Positions 31,185 to 39,864 of a DNA stretch of 64,000 nt are shown piece by piece. The position numbers were made by a program, and so were the translations under genes. The stretch comes from Proales similis (Eukaryota; Rotifera; Eurotatoria; Ploima; Proalidae). The notes below the pieces were generated by a model. That model made no database searches. It was not told where the DNA came from and saw nothing but the letters and a program-made list of their open reading frames with translations. The stretch is taken from contig JAGVRJ010000015.1 of assembly GCA_019059635.1 (NCBI GenBank), positions 1,054,001 through 1,118,000 of the forward strand, read 5' to 3'. Every line of letters starts with the position of its first letter. The first letter of the stretch is position 1.

Positions 31185-32231
31185 ATGAGACTTGTTCCTA
31201 TTTTGTTTATATTCGGGGCCATTTCGGCAACACTTCTGGGTAAGATTGGCGCCATTTTGTGTCTGTTCCTGTGAAGATAAATGCCAATCGAAAAAGGCTT
31301 GGCGGAAGGAGGTCGCGGAGGAGGCGGATTCCGGGGCGGCGGTGGGCGCTTTGGCGGCTCGCGAACATTCGGCGGCAATCGATACTCCTCAAGCAACGTG
31401 GGCGGCTTCAAACCAAGCACTTACCGGTCTGGAGGGATAAGATGGGCGAGCTTTGGCGCCGGAATGCTGGCCTACAGCGCCATGTCTAATTTAGTGCGCG
31501 GTCCCAGCTTTTATCCGGGCTATTATTACAATGGCTACAGCTACCACGGTCCCTATGGACGAGGAAGTGTATGCATAAATAACGAGAACTTTAACGGAAC
31601 CCAGTTTGGCCAGTTCAGATGCCCCTTGCCTGGCTTCAACCCGACGGACAAGTACTGCTGTGGCTCAGTAGCCGAGCAGCGTCAATACTGTTGTTCCTAT
31701 TTTGACGAGTAGGCCTCTATTCTCTCTCACGTGCCAGTCGAGATCACCCGAATTTCATGCAATCCCCAAGTTCTACTCGCACGGTCGCAGTGATCGCAGC
31801 AGTGACAGCTTCTGCTCTCATCATCTTCTGTCTGTGTTTTTGCATGTCTCGACTGATCAGAAGAGGCAAAGACGCGTATAAATGTAAGTGACACTCTGTA
31901 CGGTGAAACAATCACCTTAACTTGAAATCGACGATTAGTTATGAGCGGCCAAGCACATCACGACCCAGAACATCATCCGATGATGCATCAACAAGCGCCT
32001 CCCCAAAATCAACGTAAGCTCAGGCTCAAAATGAATCTAACCAGCTGGTCTCAATCTTTTGCCTGTTTACTTTCAGCCGGTTTTTTCAACCCGCAGCGCC
32101 CTGCTCAAATGCCTCAACCGCAGTATCCCAGACAGATGCCCCAGCCGCAGTATCCTACACAAATGCCTCAGCCGACTGCGTCTTTTAATCCTGACCAGCC
32201 GCCGAGCTACCATCAAGTCATCAAGAGCTAG
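31185..32231 (+). CDS. Shisa-like membrane protein E with PPxY tail
   Basis: 269 aa. Exons: 31185-31239, 31297-31708, 31771-31883, 31939-32013, 32077-32231. Signal peptide MRLVPILFIFGAISATLL, then a Gly/Arg/Phe-rich low-complexity segment, a hydrophobic stretch, a Tyr/Gly-rich part, and the Cys module (VCINNENFNGTQFGQFRCP, then YCCG and QYCC). A membrane helix (VIAAVTASALIIFCLCFC) is in its own exon. The tail is His/Met/Pro/Gln-rich with a repeated PQYPxQMPQP unit and ends near QPPSYHQV. The PPxY motif near the C-terminus is a WW-domain ligand and is a classical feature of Shisa proteins. This is the most Shisa-like gene of the five. Exon 3 start is set by a 62-nt intron; a 29-nt alternative was rejected. 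Confidence 0.75.
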
Positions 32232-33141
32232 AACTCTCTCTCTCTTTTAGCTTCTTTCACATTCGTTCTTATCAATGTTCAATGGGATTATTTGCTTTCG
32301 GCGGTTTTATCGTTCTTTTCATGACAGACCGGTCAGCGTCACTTGACGCCACATCTCTTCAACCAAGGATCATCGGTACATTTGACTGTTGTAAGAATGG
32401 AGCGTCTATCCGAATCAAAACAGCAAGACCAGCGCCTAAAACAACTTAGAAATGATGAAACTGAATCTGAACTGGACTTTTAAATTCTCATTCTTAAACA
32501 CCTTGTTTTTGTTTTCTGTTTATTTGCTCGTTCGTTCGTCAAAGTTTACAAAAATCATCAAATGAATTGAATTTCCTTTTAAAAGTCATTTGTTTGTTTG
32601 TGTTTTGGGCATATTTAAATATTTGTAAAACCGTCGGGCTAGTTTAATTCAGATATAGGTAAAAGGAAGAGGCATTTGGCGTCTACGATCGATAAAGGCC
32701 ATAATTTTGCCAATTTTCTTCTGCTTTATCGATTTCTCGCCAATAAATTAAAAGACCACCCGGTCGGTCATCTGCCTGAAGCCTGAAAAAATTCAAATGC
32801 TGAGCGAACTCTACCAAAGCGGCGCAATGGTAAATTAAGCAAAACATTGCTAGTTGCGTAGAAACGCACCGATCGCGATAGCCATAACAATTTTAATTAT
32901 GTATCCGCCAGTTTCAGTCGTTGCAGAGCATGTGTGTGTGTGTGTGAGTAAGAGTGCGCGAAAAGTTGTTGACCAATACAAGAACAAAGAGCGAGAAAAT
33001 TTAGGTCGAAGCACTTAGAGATATCCGATGCGATTGAGTGCGTTTGCGGCCTTTTCAAGTCATCTCTCTAAACTTTTCATAAAAGCAAACCATTTGAGCT
33101 ACTAAAATAAAAAAGTTTTAAATTAGCATCGTAAATGTTTG
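32232..33141. other. Intergenic, no gene found
   Basis: AT-rich flank with a (GT)n run near 32932-32946. No gene recognised. Confidence 0.45.
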
Positions 33142-34503
33142 ATGCGTAGATTCAATCTGGCCGGCTTGACTCAAAATCGGATCATCAGCAGAAAAACAAA
33201 CAAAAACGATTTTACTCAATGTGACAATGAAACAATGAGTGCTTTGTGCCGCTCCATTGCTCAGTATTGCACATCGCTCGTGCAAACTAGAGCATTGTGC
33301 AGAAGAAAGAAAAATCTATTCTTTTACATGTTCTTAATCTTCTACGCTGCCTTGATCTACAGTGAAATCGGACCAAGTTCGGAGCCGCCAATCGACTGGA
33401 AGCCGTTAGAGCATCGTCCAGACTGGCCTGGCCCGCTGTTCAATTTACTCCGAAGCGAATGTCTCGCAAGTCGTTCAACCATAAATGCTTCTTGTGGCCT
33501 TCAAATGCAGGAAAGGATCGATGAACTTAAGGCCAGCTCAAATGACTCGTGTTCGCGTTGCTCTCAGACTCGAGAGAAAATCATCCATCACGTGTTCTGG
33601 CAGATCAGGAACAGCGAAGACCAGTACGCTCGGCGCGTGATGCACCTCAACATCATGTCGTACTTGGCCACGCAGAACCTGTGCTGCACGCGGCTCATCT
33701 TCTGGAAGCTGCCCGAGTTCCCGGCCGAGCTCGAGCAAGAGATCGCCCAGCGCTACTCGTCGTTCGTCAGGCGCGGCATCGTCCAGGTGCACACGTTCGA
33801 GTTGGCGCACTTTTGCGCCATGCCCGGCTTCTCGTTCAAGGACAACCCGGTCTGTCGGCATGTCGGCCACAAGCTGAGTCTGCGCTACCTGGTCGCGCTC
33901 AGCGACCTCGTGCGCTTCGTGGTGCTCGACGTCTACGGCGGCATCTACACCGACGGCGACGTCATCTACCTGCGCGACATGCAGCTGCTCTGGCACCGCA
34001 GCTTCGCCTACCGATGGTCAATTACATACGACTACAACACGGCTGTGATGGGCCTGCCTCGGCAAAAGGACGAAAAACTGCGCCAGTTTTACACGTTGTT
34101 GCAAATAACCAACATTCAAGTGGGACACTTCATTTCGGCAGCTCATCCTTTTCGAATCAAGTACATTGTTCACCAAATGGAACCGAACCGAAGCATATTT
34201 GGCTCCAATGTGCTGCCTGCGCTCCACAGCTACCTATTCGATCCGGCTTGGGTGTCCAATGACGTCTCGTCTCCAACCGTTCCCAATCAACAAGTTATTT
34301 ATTTTTCTGACTTTTCTTCAAAATCTCTTTCGCCGCCTCGCTTCTCCTCGCCCACTTCTGACAACGAGTTAATTGAAAACTTCTTCCCAGGCGCGTTCAC
34401 ATATCATGTGCATCTCTCTTCCGTTAAGCAAATATCGCCCGATTCTTATTTCTTCAAATTTGAAAGTCACTTTGCCAACATGCTGAACATAGCACTTAAT
34501 TAA
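33142..34503 (+). CDS. DXD-motif glycosyltransferase, copy 1
   Basis: Intronless type II membrane protein of about 453 aa, presumably a Golgi glycosyltransferase. A short basic cytoplasmic part is followed by one helix (LFFYMFLIFYAALIYSEI). The catalytic region has SDLVRFVVLDVYGGIYTDGDVIYL; the L-x-x-YGGIY-x-D-x-D form is that of the DXD-containing Gb3-synthase/OCH1-like superfamily, where the acidic pair binds the metal and nucleotide sugar. FWQIRNS upstream is the usual W-x-x-N entry to this fold. Donor and acceptor sugars cannot be inferred. The first ATG at 33142 gives a long N-terminus; the ATG of MSALCRS (33238) is another possible start. Residues about 149-293 are nearly identical to copy 2, while the flanks are only about one-third identical. 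Confidence 0.85.
   Translation: MRRFNLAGLTQNRIISRKTNKNDFTQCDNETMSALCRSIAQYCTSLVQTRALCRRKKNLFFYMFLIFYAALIYSEIGPSSEPPIDWKPLEHRPDWPGPLFNLLRSECLASRSTINASCGLQMQERIDELKASSNDSCSRCSQTREKIIHHVFWQIRNSEDQYARRVMHLNIMSYLATQNLCCTRLIFWKLPEFPAELEQEIAQRYSSFVRRGIVQVHTFELAHFCAMPGFSFKDNPVCRHVGHKLSLRYLVALSDLVRFVVLDVYGGIYTDGDVIYLRDMQLLWHRSFAYRWSITYDYNTAVMGLPRQKDEKLRQFYTLLQITNIQVGHFISAAHPFRIKYIVHQMEPNRSIFGSNVLPALHSYLFDPAWVSNDVSSPTVPNQQVIYFSDFSSKSLSPPRFSSPTSDNELIENFFPGAFTYHVHLSSVKQISPDSYFFKFESHFANMLNIALN
33586..34020 (+). repeat. Gene-conversion tract, copy 1
   Basis: 435 bp matching 35852-36286 with no gaps and about six mismatches by eye, inside otherwise divergent paralogues. The tract is clearly GC-rich compared with its flanks. 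Confidence 0.88.
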
Positions 34504-35566
34504 GGCGTTTTTTTGGTTTACCGCCTTTTGAAACAACAAAGTCAAATGAGATCCGTTACACGCAAGCCAGAATGGTTGAAATATAAATCGAGGCCGAATA
34601 GTCTTTTTTTGGTTTTCGCGCTCTCTTGTTCGATAATTTCAATCGATTGGCGTTTTTATTTCAACTAAAAATAGCTCAAGTAGAGTAGAATCGCTTCGAC
34701 CTCTATTCTCGCCTCAGACTCGTTTGGGTTTTTAAAACGAGCCGAGCGGCTTATGTTTGCTTCCTTGGCTCTTGGGTGGATAAAAAATTGATGATAGAGA
34801 AGTGGTTTGAAATGTAATCAACGATTTCAGGAAACATAATTGTTCGACGTTCGATATCTGAATGCCATAATCAGTGAAAAGGCGGCGGTTGTTCACAAAA
34901 AAAGAAACCAACCAGATGCACGTAGTCGAAAGAGGAAGCAAATAGAGAGAGCAATTCGTTTGGCGCGATAAAACAAAACAAATACAGTCGCTTGGTTCTA
35001 ATTCGGCATTCGTCAAAAATTCTGGGCGCAGACAAGTTGCTCACGCTCGTAACACACCGATCCAAAGAAAATTGAGGCTAAAACACGCTCGACTGTGAGG
35101 CAAAAAAGCATCGAGGCACAAAACAGTTTACGATAACAAGCCAATTTACGTAACGATAAGGCACGGATAGCAGTATATTAGCTCAGTTCTCTTTGCCTTT
35201 TATTTGGCCTCCTTTCGCATTCCTGGCTTGCTTTCGTTGAGCAAAGACACTGATAGGTGAACATTGAATTTACAGCAGCTTTGAAAAGCCTCCTCTAGTC
35301 GAATGGAGAACGCGATAGAGACAAGCATATGAGAGCGCTTGAATTAAAGCAACAACAAGAAAAGAACAAGCAAGGCTCAAACCAACATAAGAACAACTCA
35401 TATGAATAGAAGAGTCAGTCATATAGCCTAAACCATCACTTAGTCAGTGTTTGTTGGGAGTGTCTTGATCGCTTTGAAACGGTTGATTGTGTTTGTTATA
35501 ATTATTCAAAAAACTTGACACATTGCAGCCGATCTTGACCGTTGGGCACAAGGCGATGATGAGACA
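34504..35566. other. Intergenic, no gene found
   Basis: Region between the two glycosyltransferase copies. It is AT-rich and holds no exon I can support. Confidence 0.45.
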
Positions 35567-36766
35567 ATGAGGCTCAATAATGTGAGGAAAGCACTCATAG
35601 TCATTCTTTTACTGATCACAATTGCCTATTTACAAATCGGTGAGAAATGGCTCGATAATATTTCAAAGAAGCGAGAGACAGAAGCGCTAAAGCTGAAAAG
35701 TGAGCTGTGGGATAAAGTGAGAGTGAACTGCGATTCAGAACGACTAAAAGTGACCGAAGAGTGTGTCAAGACTCTTACTTTAGTAAACCAGTGGAGCAGA
35801 GACCCAAGACGAGACAAGTGCAAGGCCTGCGACCAACAGGCTCGCGTGAATCATCACGTGTTCTGGCAGATCAGGAACAGCAATGACCAGTACGCTCGGC
35901 GCGTGATGCACCTCAACATCATGTCGTACTTGGCCACGCAGAACCTGTGCTGCACGCGGCTCATCTTCTGGAAGCTGCCCGAGTTCCCGGCCGAGCTCGA
36001 GCAAGAGATCGCCCAGCGCTACTCGTCGTTCGTCAGGCGCGGCATCGTCCAGGTGCACACGTTCGAGTTGGCGCACTTTTGCGCCATGCCCGGCTTCTCG
36101 TTCAAGGACAACCCGGTCTGTAGGCATGTCGGCCACAAGCTGAGCCTGCGCTACCTGGTCGCGCTCAGCGACCTCGTGCGCTTCGTGGTGCTCGACGTCT
36201 ACGGCGGCATCTACACCGACGGCGACGTCATCTACCTTCGCGACATGCAGCTGCTCTGGCATCGCAGCTTCGCCTACCGATGGTCATTCACAGACAATTA
36301 CAACACGGCTGTGATGGGAATTCAGCTGCCCAAGACGGACGCAATCAGGCAGCTCTATGCTCTTATTAACGCGACTTGTAAAAGTGTCGACCAACTAGTA
36401 GCCAAAGTCTATCCGTCCAGACTTAGAGTCCTTGTGAATCGAATCGACAGAGAGCACTCGATCATGCACTCGCCGGCATTTCCAGCCCTGCACAGCTACT
36501 TGTTCGATCCACTTTGGCTCTGTAACGATGGCATCAAGAGCGAACGATTGGATACGTCCAGTGTTTGTCGATTTGCTGATTTTGTCAAAGTCTCAGGGCA
36601 GAACCGTATATTCAGTTCAATTGATCTGTTCGCTCCGGGCGCGTTCACTTACCACATTCATCTAGCGCCCAGTCGATCTGAAGTGTCTCCTTCGTCTCTA
36701 TTTGCCTTATTTGAGTCTCACTTTCTAAGCCGCCTTGCAATAATAGCCGATCAACTGAACAAATAA
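35567..36766 (+). CDS. DXD-motif glycosyltransferase, copy 2
   Basis: Intronless type II membrane protein, 399 aa. The N-terminus has a basic lead and one helix (ALIVILLLITIAYLQIG), followed by a charged stem. The catalytic core, including FWQIRNS and YGGIYTDGDV, is nearly the same as copy 1 at both DNA and protein level; from NTAVMG onward the two diverge, sharing only scattered blocks such as PALHSYLFDP and PGAFTYH-HL. The ATG at 35567 follows closely on an upstream stop. Same family reading as copy 1: Golgi, metal-dependent transferase of unknown sugar specificity. The lack of introns in both copies, in a gene-rich region of intron-bearing genes, suggests an ancestral retrocopy that then duplicated in tandem. 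Confidence 0.86.
   Translation: MRLNNVRKALIVILLLITIAYLQIGEKWLDNISKKRETEALKLKSELWDKVRVNCDSERLKVTEECVKTLTLVNQWSRDPRRDKCKACDQQARVNHHVFWQIRNSNDQYARRVMHLNIMSYLATQNLCCTRLIFWKLPEFPAELEQEIAQRYSSFVRRGIVQVHTFELAHFCAMPGFSFKDNPVCRHVGHKLSLRYLVALSDLVRFVVLDVYGGIYTDGDVIYLRDMQLLWHRSFAYRWSFTDNYNTAVMGIQLPKTDAIRQLYALINATCKSVDQLVAKVYPSRLRVLVNRIDREHSIMHSPAFPALHSYLFDPLWLCNDGIKSERLDTSSVCRFADFVKVSGQNRIFSSIDLFAPGAFTYHIHLAPSRSEVSPSSLFALFESHFLSRLAIIADQLNK
35852..36286 (+). repeat. Gene-conversion tract, copy 2
   Basis: Partner of 33586-34020. Both edges are sharp: they start at CATCACGTGTTCTGG and end at CGATGGTCA, after which the sequences diverge, apart from one further short shared patch (ACAACACGGCTGTGATGGG). Confidence 0.88.
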
Positions 36767-37071
36767 CTGCTTCTATCGCTCTTCTTTTTCGCCGCTTTTC
36801 GACTCGTTCGCCTCGAATAATTCAAATTAAAAAATAAACTTGCTTTTCAAATTTACCTGTCTCAAGTAAATTGTTGACGAATGGCAATATCTAAGAGAGA
36901 CGCTACAGCGCCCTCAAGTATTTTGTCATTCAATTCAACGCAGCGTTTTAATTATGCTATCAGACAGGCAGTTGGGTTAGTTTTGTAGACAAGGCGAATT
37001 ATGCGCTGGTACTAGGCCTTCTGCGCTTTCGACATTCCTTGCCATTCTAGAGACAAAGCAAATTCGAAATC
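36767..37071. other. Intergenic, no gene found
   Basis: AT-rich 305-bp gap; AATAAA-type word near 36830. Nothing else seen. Confidence 0.45.
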
Positions 37072-37497
37072 ATGATTTTCTTTCGTCACATTCGCCTCAT
37101 TAGCTGCTTAATCACTGTCCTGTTTTGCCTTCTGGCCCTCTTGTTCTTTGTTCGATGGGTCCGTAAATACTTGAATCGACGAGAGAGGCTCGCTTCACAA
37201 GGTAAGTCGTCTTTTTCAAGTGATCCGACCATCTCACGGCTTGATTGACTTCAATTTGAATTCTTAATAGCCAGAAAAGACGAAGAACAAGCCAGAGCAC
37301 CAATCAGACACATCAATTTCCCTGAAAGTAAATAGCCGCCAGTCGCTTGCTTGCTTCCAATTCATGTTCTATTTGCCATTTTAGCATCGCTAGCGACGAA
37401 ACCATTGATTCAGCAATCGAATAGATCTGAAGAGCCCAGCGCGCCTGTGCTGTCAGAGCAGCCGCCTGCATATCAGAACGTGGTCAATTCAACATAA
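37072..37497 (+). CDS. Small single-pass membrane protein with PPxY tail
   Basis: A 99-aa gene made of exons too short to stand out as ORFs: 37072-37201, 37271-37327, 37385-37497; splice sites are good and phases close. The N-terminus has a membrane helix (LISCLITVLFCLLALLFFV) followed by RWVRKYLNRRERL, so the cytoplasmic side is expected to be C-terminal. The tail ends QPPAYQNVVNST, a PPxY motif in the same place as the QPPSYHQV of Shisa-like E. It has no Cys module. It may be a small independent adaptor or a Shisa relative that lost its ectodomain; I cannot tell. Confidence 0.6.
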
Positions 37498-37653
37498 ATA
37501 TGCCAAATTGAACTTTTAGACTTAAAATAGGCGACGAATAAGTTTTACTCTGTTTTGGTTATTTTTTTTTATGTTGTAAATAAATGAATTGAATAGATCA
37601 AACACAGCGAATTTGATTTGGTCGCAAGTTTATGCAATAGGAATTTTTGTCGG

Positions 37654-38313
37654 CTAAAACTTTTCTAGAGCGTCTATGGCCATTTGAAGATTGGCATCAA
37701 ATGTGTCGGAACGAATCGGCTGATCGACAAGATAAAACGGATTTTTGAGCGCAAAGTCGCTGTAAATCTCGTAGCATTTGCGCAAGAACGGCTCGACGTT
37801 TTGCTGTTTGGCATCGCAGATCGCAATGAATTTGAGCCCGGTGATTGTGTGAAAGCAGTAGAGACGGAAGTTCTCGGTCTCAATCTGCTCAATTCCAGAC
37901 GACTTTTCGACCGGCGACAACTGCCAGGCCAACGAGTATAAGCCGAAAAAGCGGCCGGTGAGCACCAACTTGTCGTTTATGGACAGCGACGGTTTGCCAA
38001 AGCGCAGCTTGCACGGAAAATTACTCGCCTGTGAGAGGAACTCGAACACGTCGCGTGCACCTTGGGCGTCGTTCATCTTGAGCCGATTGCGGTCCATTTT
38101 GTCCAAGTAGACCTCAATGCCGTTTATGGATAATAAGTTATGGCCAATTTTGACTTTGTCGCGCGCACCGAATTTAACGCATCCGTTTGCGTCCAGTTTT
38201 ATGTCGAGTGGATAGGCAACAGTCAGCTCTACTTCGTTCTTGATCGAGCTGCAGTCTTTGGCATAGACCATGCCAGCGTTTTTGTTCATAATGAAAAACG
38301 AGTGAATTCCCAT
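37654..38313 (-). CDS. TRAPPC4: TRAPP complex subunit 4 (synbindin)
   Basis: Core subunit of the TRAPP tethering complexes, the Rab1/Ypt1 exchange factor at the Golgi. Intronless, 219 aa, the same length as human TRAPPC4. The longin-like start SFFIMNKNAGMVYAKD, the PDZ-like insert with VAYPLDIKL, KVKIGHNLLSINGIEV and FPCKLRFGKP, then QLSPVEKSSGIEQIETE, the strand HTITGLKFI and EIYSDFALKNPFY are all family hallmarks. The frame is open further upstream to 38412 but without an ATG; the conserved start is at 38313. Confidence 0.95.
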   Translation of the reverse strand: MGIHSFFIMNKNAGMVYAKDCSSIKNEVELTVAYPLDIKLDANGCVKFGARDKVKIGHNLLSINGIEVYLDKMDRNRLKMNDAQGARDVFEFLSQASNFPCKLRFGKPSLSINDKLVLTGRFFGLYSLAWQLSPVEKSSGIEQIETENFRLYCFHTITGLKFIAICDAKQQNVEPFLRKCYEIYSDFALKNPFYLVDQPIRSDTFDANLQMAIDALEKF

Positions 38314-38513
38314 CTTGGATTCTAATTTACATGCCCTGTGAAGAATCGAGTAAAAAGCGTTTAAATTTTCGAATTCAATACGCCGTGCGACCAGCAATTG
38401 ATTTTCATTCAAGAGTAGCTCTAGATCGAGATTTTTTATTTATTTCCACTTGTGATGCTTTATGTGCTCTGTGGTAAAAGAGAAGCAGCGTTTGATTGTC
38501 TATGCGCTCTTGT

Positions 38514-39383
38514 CTACGAGCTGGTGAAGGTGGGCTTTCGCTTTTCAACAAACGCGCTCATGCCCTCTTGGCGGTCGTTAGTGGCAAACGTGGCATGGAA
38601 AAGACGACGCTCGAACAAGATGCCTTGGGCTAATGTGGTCTCATAAGCTGAATTGACTGCTTCCTTGGCCAATTGCACAACCAGTGGTGAGTGAGTGCCA
38701 ATTCGCTCGGCTAGCTTGATCGCTTCATCCACAAGGGTCTCGACTGGATGGATGGCGCTGACGAGACCGTATTGTTGAGCTTCTTTGGCGGATATGCGGT
38801 TTCCGGTCAAAACCATTTCCATCGCTTTCGACTTGCCTACCACTCGTGTAAGACGTTGAGTGCCACCAGCACCCGGTATGGTGCCAATAACAATCTCAGG
38901 TTGGCCGAACTCGGCTTTTTCGCCAGCCAGTATGATGTCACACATCATGGCTATCTCACAGCCTCCGCCCAACGCAAATCCGTTCACGGCCGCAATCACC
39001 GGCTTCTTCGACTCGGCCAATGCAGTCCAGTTGGAAAGGAAATTTCCTTTGCACACTTCACTAAACTCCTTGTTCTGCATTTCTTTGATATCTGCGCCGG
39101 CAGCGAAGGCTCGATTAGATCCGGTCAACACCAAGCAGGCAATGGCTGGGTCATTGTTGAACTTGGCCACCGCGTCAGCCACCTCGGTCATGAGATCTTT
39201 GCACAGTGCATTGAGCGCTTTGGGACGATTGAGCTTAATGAGACCGACGTTTTTCGACTCGCCTCGAATCTCGGTCAATATGTTCTGATAAGCTTCAGAC
39301 GACTGGAAGCGTCGAAGGGCAACGCTTGCCGAACCGAATGACTTGCCAACACTGGCAATATTAAAACGGGCCAAGATATTCAT
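38514..39383 (-). CDS. ECHS1: Mitochondrial short-chain enoyl-CoA hydratase
   Basis: Crotonase-fold enzyme of mitochondrial beta-oxidation that hydrates trans-2-enoyl-CoA; 289 aa, intronless. The first 30 residues (starting [16 protein letters not shown]) form a mitochondrial presequence. Family motifs: RPKALNAL, the oxyanion-hole [22 protein letters not shown] with catalytic Glu, and [20 protein letters not shown] with the second catalytic Glu. The C-terminal [24 protein letters not shown] is typical of ECHS1. The ATG at 39383 is preferred to upstream frame because it starts the presequence. It is divergent from TUT1, about 480 bp away. Confidence 0.96.
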   Translation of the reverse strand: MNILARFNIASVGKSFGSASVALRRFQSSEAYQNILTEIRGESKNVGLIKLNRPKALNALCKDLMTEVADAVAKFNNDPAIACLVLTGSNRAFAAGADIKEMQNKEFSEVCKGNFLSNWTALAESKKPVIAAVNGFALGGGCEIAMMCDIILAGEKAEFGQPEIVIGTIPGAGGTQRLTRVVGKSKAMEMVLTGNRISAKEAQQYGLVSAIHPVETLVDEAIKLAERIGTHSPLVVQLAKEAVNSAYETTLAQGILFERRLFHATFATNDRQEGMSAFVEKRKPTFTSS

Positions 39384-39864
39384 CGTTTTTTTTCTCTGAA
39401 ATGACTTATTGACGCGTTCGAATTCATGTGATACGGAGCAAGGCAAAACAAGCTTAAAACTCGTGCTTGCTCTTTGCAACTTCGCAGTACAAATACTTTT
39501 TCGGTCGCTCTATTCATCTATTCTATTCATCAGGCATTTATTTATTTTTTATCTGAATAAGATTGAAATAGAAAATTAAATTCGAGCAAGAGCGACATGA
39601 AAACGGAAGACTTGTAAATGATGGAAATATTCGCACTACGGTAATAGTTGATGATTTTTTGTCTTCTAAAGCTCTCAATTCAGGCTTGGCTTAATCGCTA
39701 GTACAAACGGACATGTCTTGGCGTGTGAAATTGCGCTCGTTCATTCAATCATTTCGAATCTACTTATTCATTTTGAATCTATTAAGTCATTTGATTGTCG
39801 CTTCCGTTTGCATTGTAGTTCTTTTTCATCGTCTAATTCTTAAAGAAGCATTCTAGAAGCGACC
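39384..39864. other. Divergent promoter region of ECHS1 and TUT1
   Basis: About 480 bp between two head-to-head genes. AT-rich; no TATA-like element clearly placed for either. Confidence 0.4.

Noticed and set aside
31709-31737. 29-nt intron in Shisa-like E
   Set aside because: A 62-nt alternative (31709-31770) keeps the same frame and matches the normal intron size here.
33549-34262. 237-aa plus-strand and 152-aa minus-strand frames in the glycosyltransferase region
   Set aside because: They are shadows of the GC-rich conversion tract; the frame with the DXD motif is the real one.
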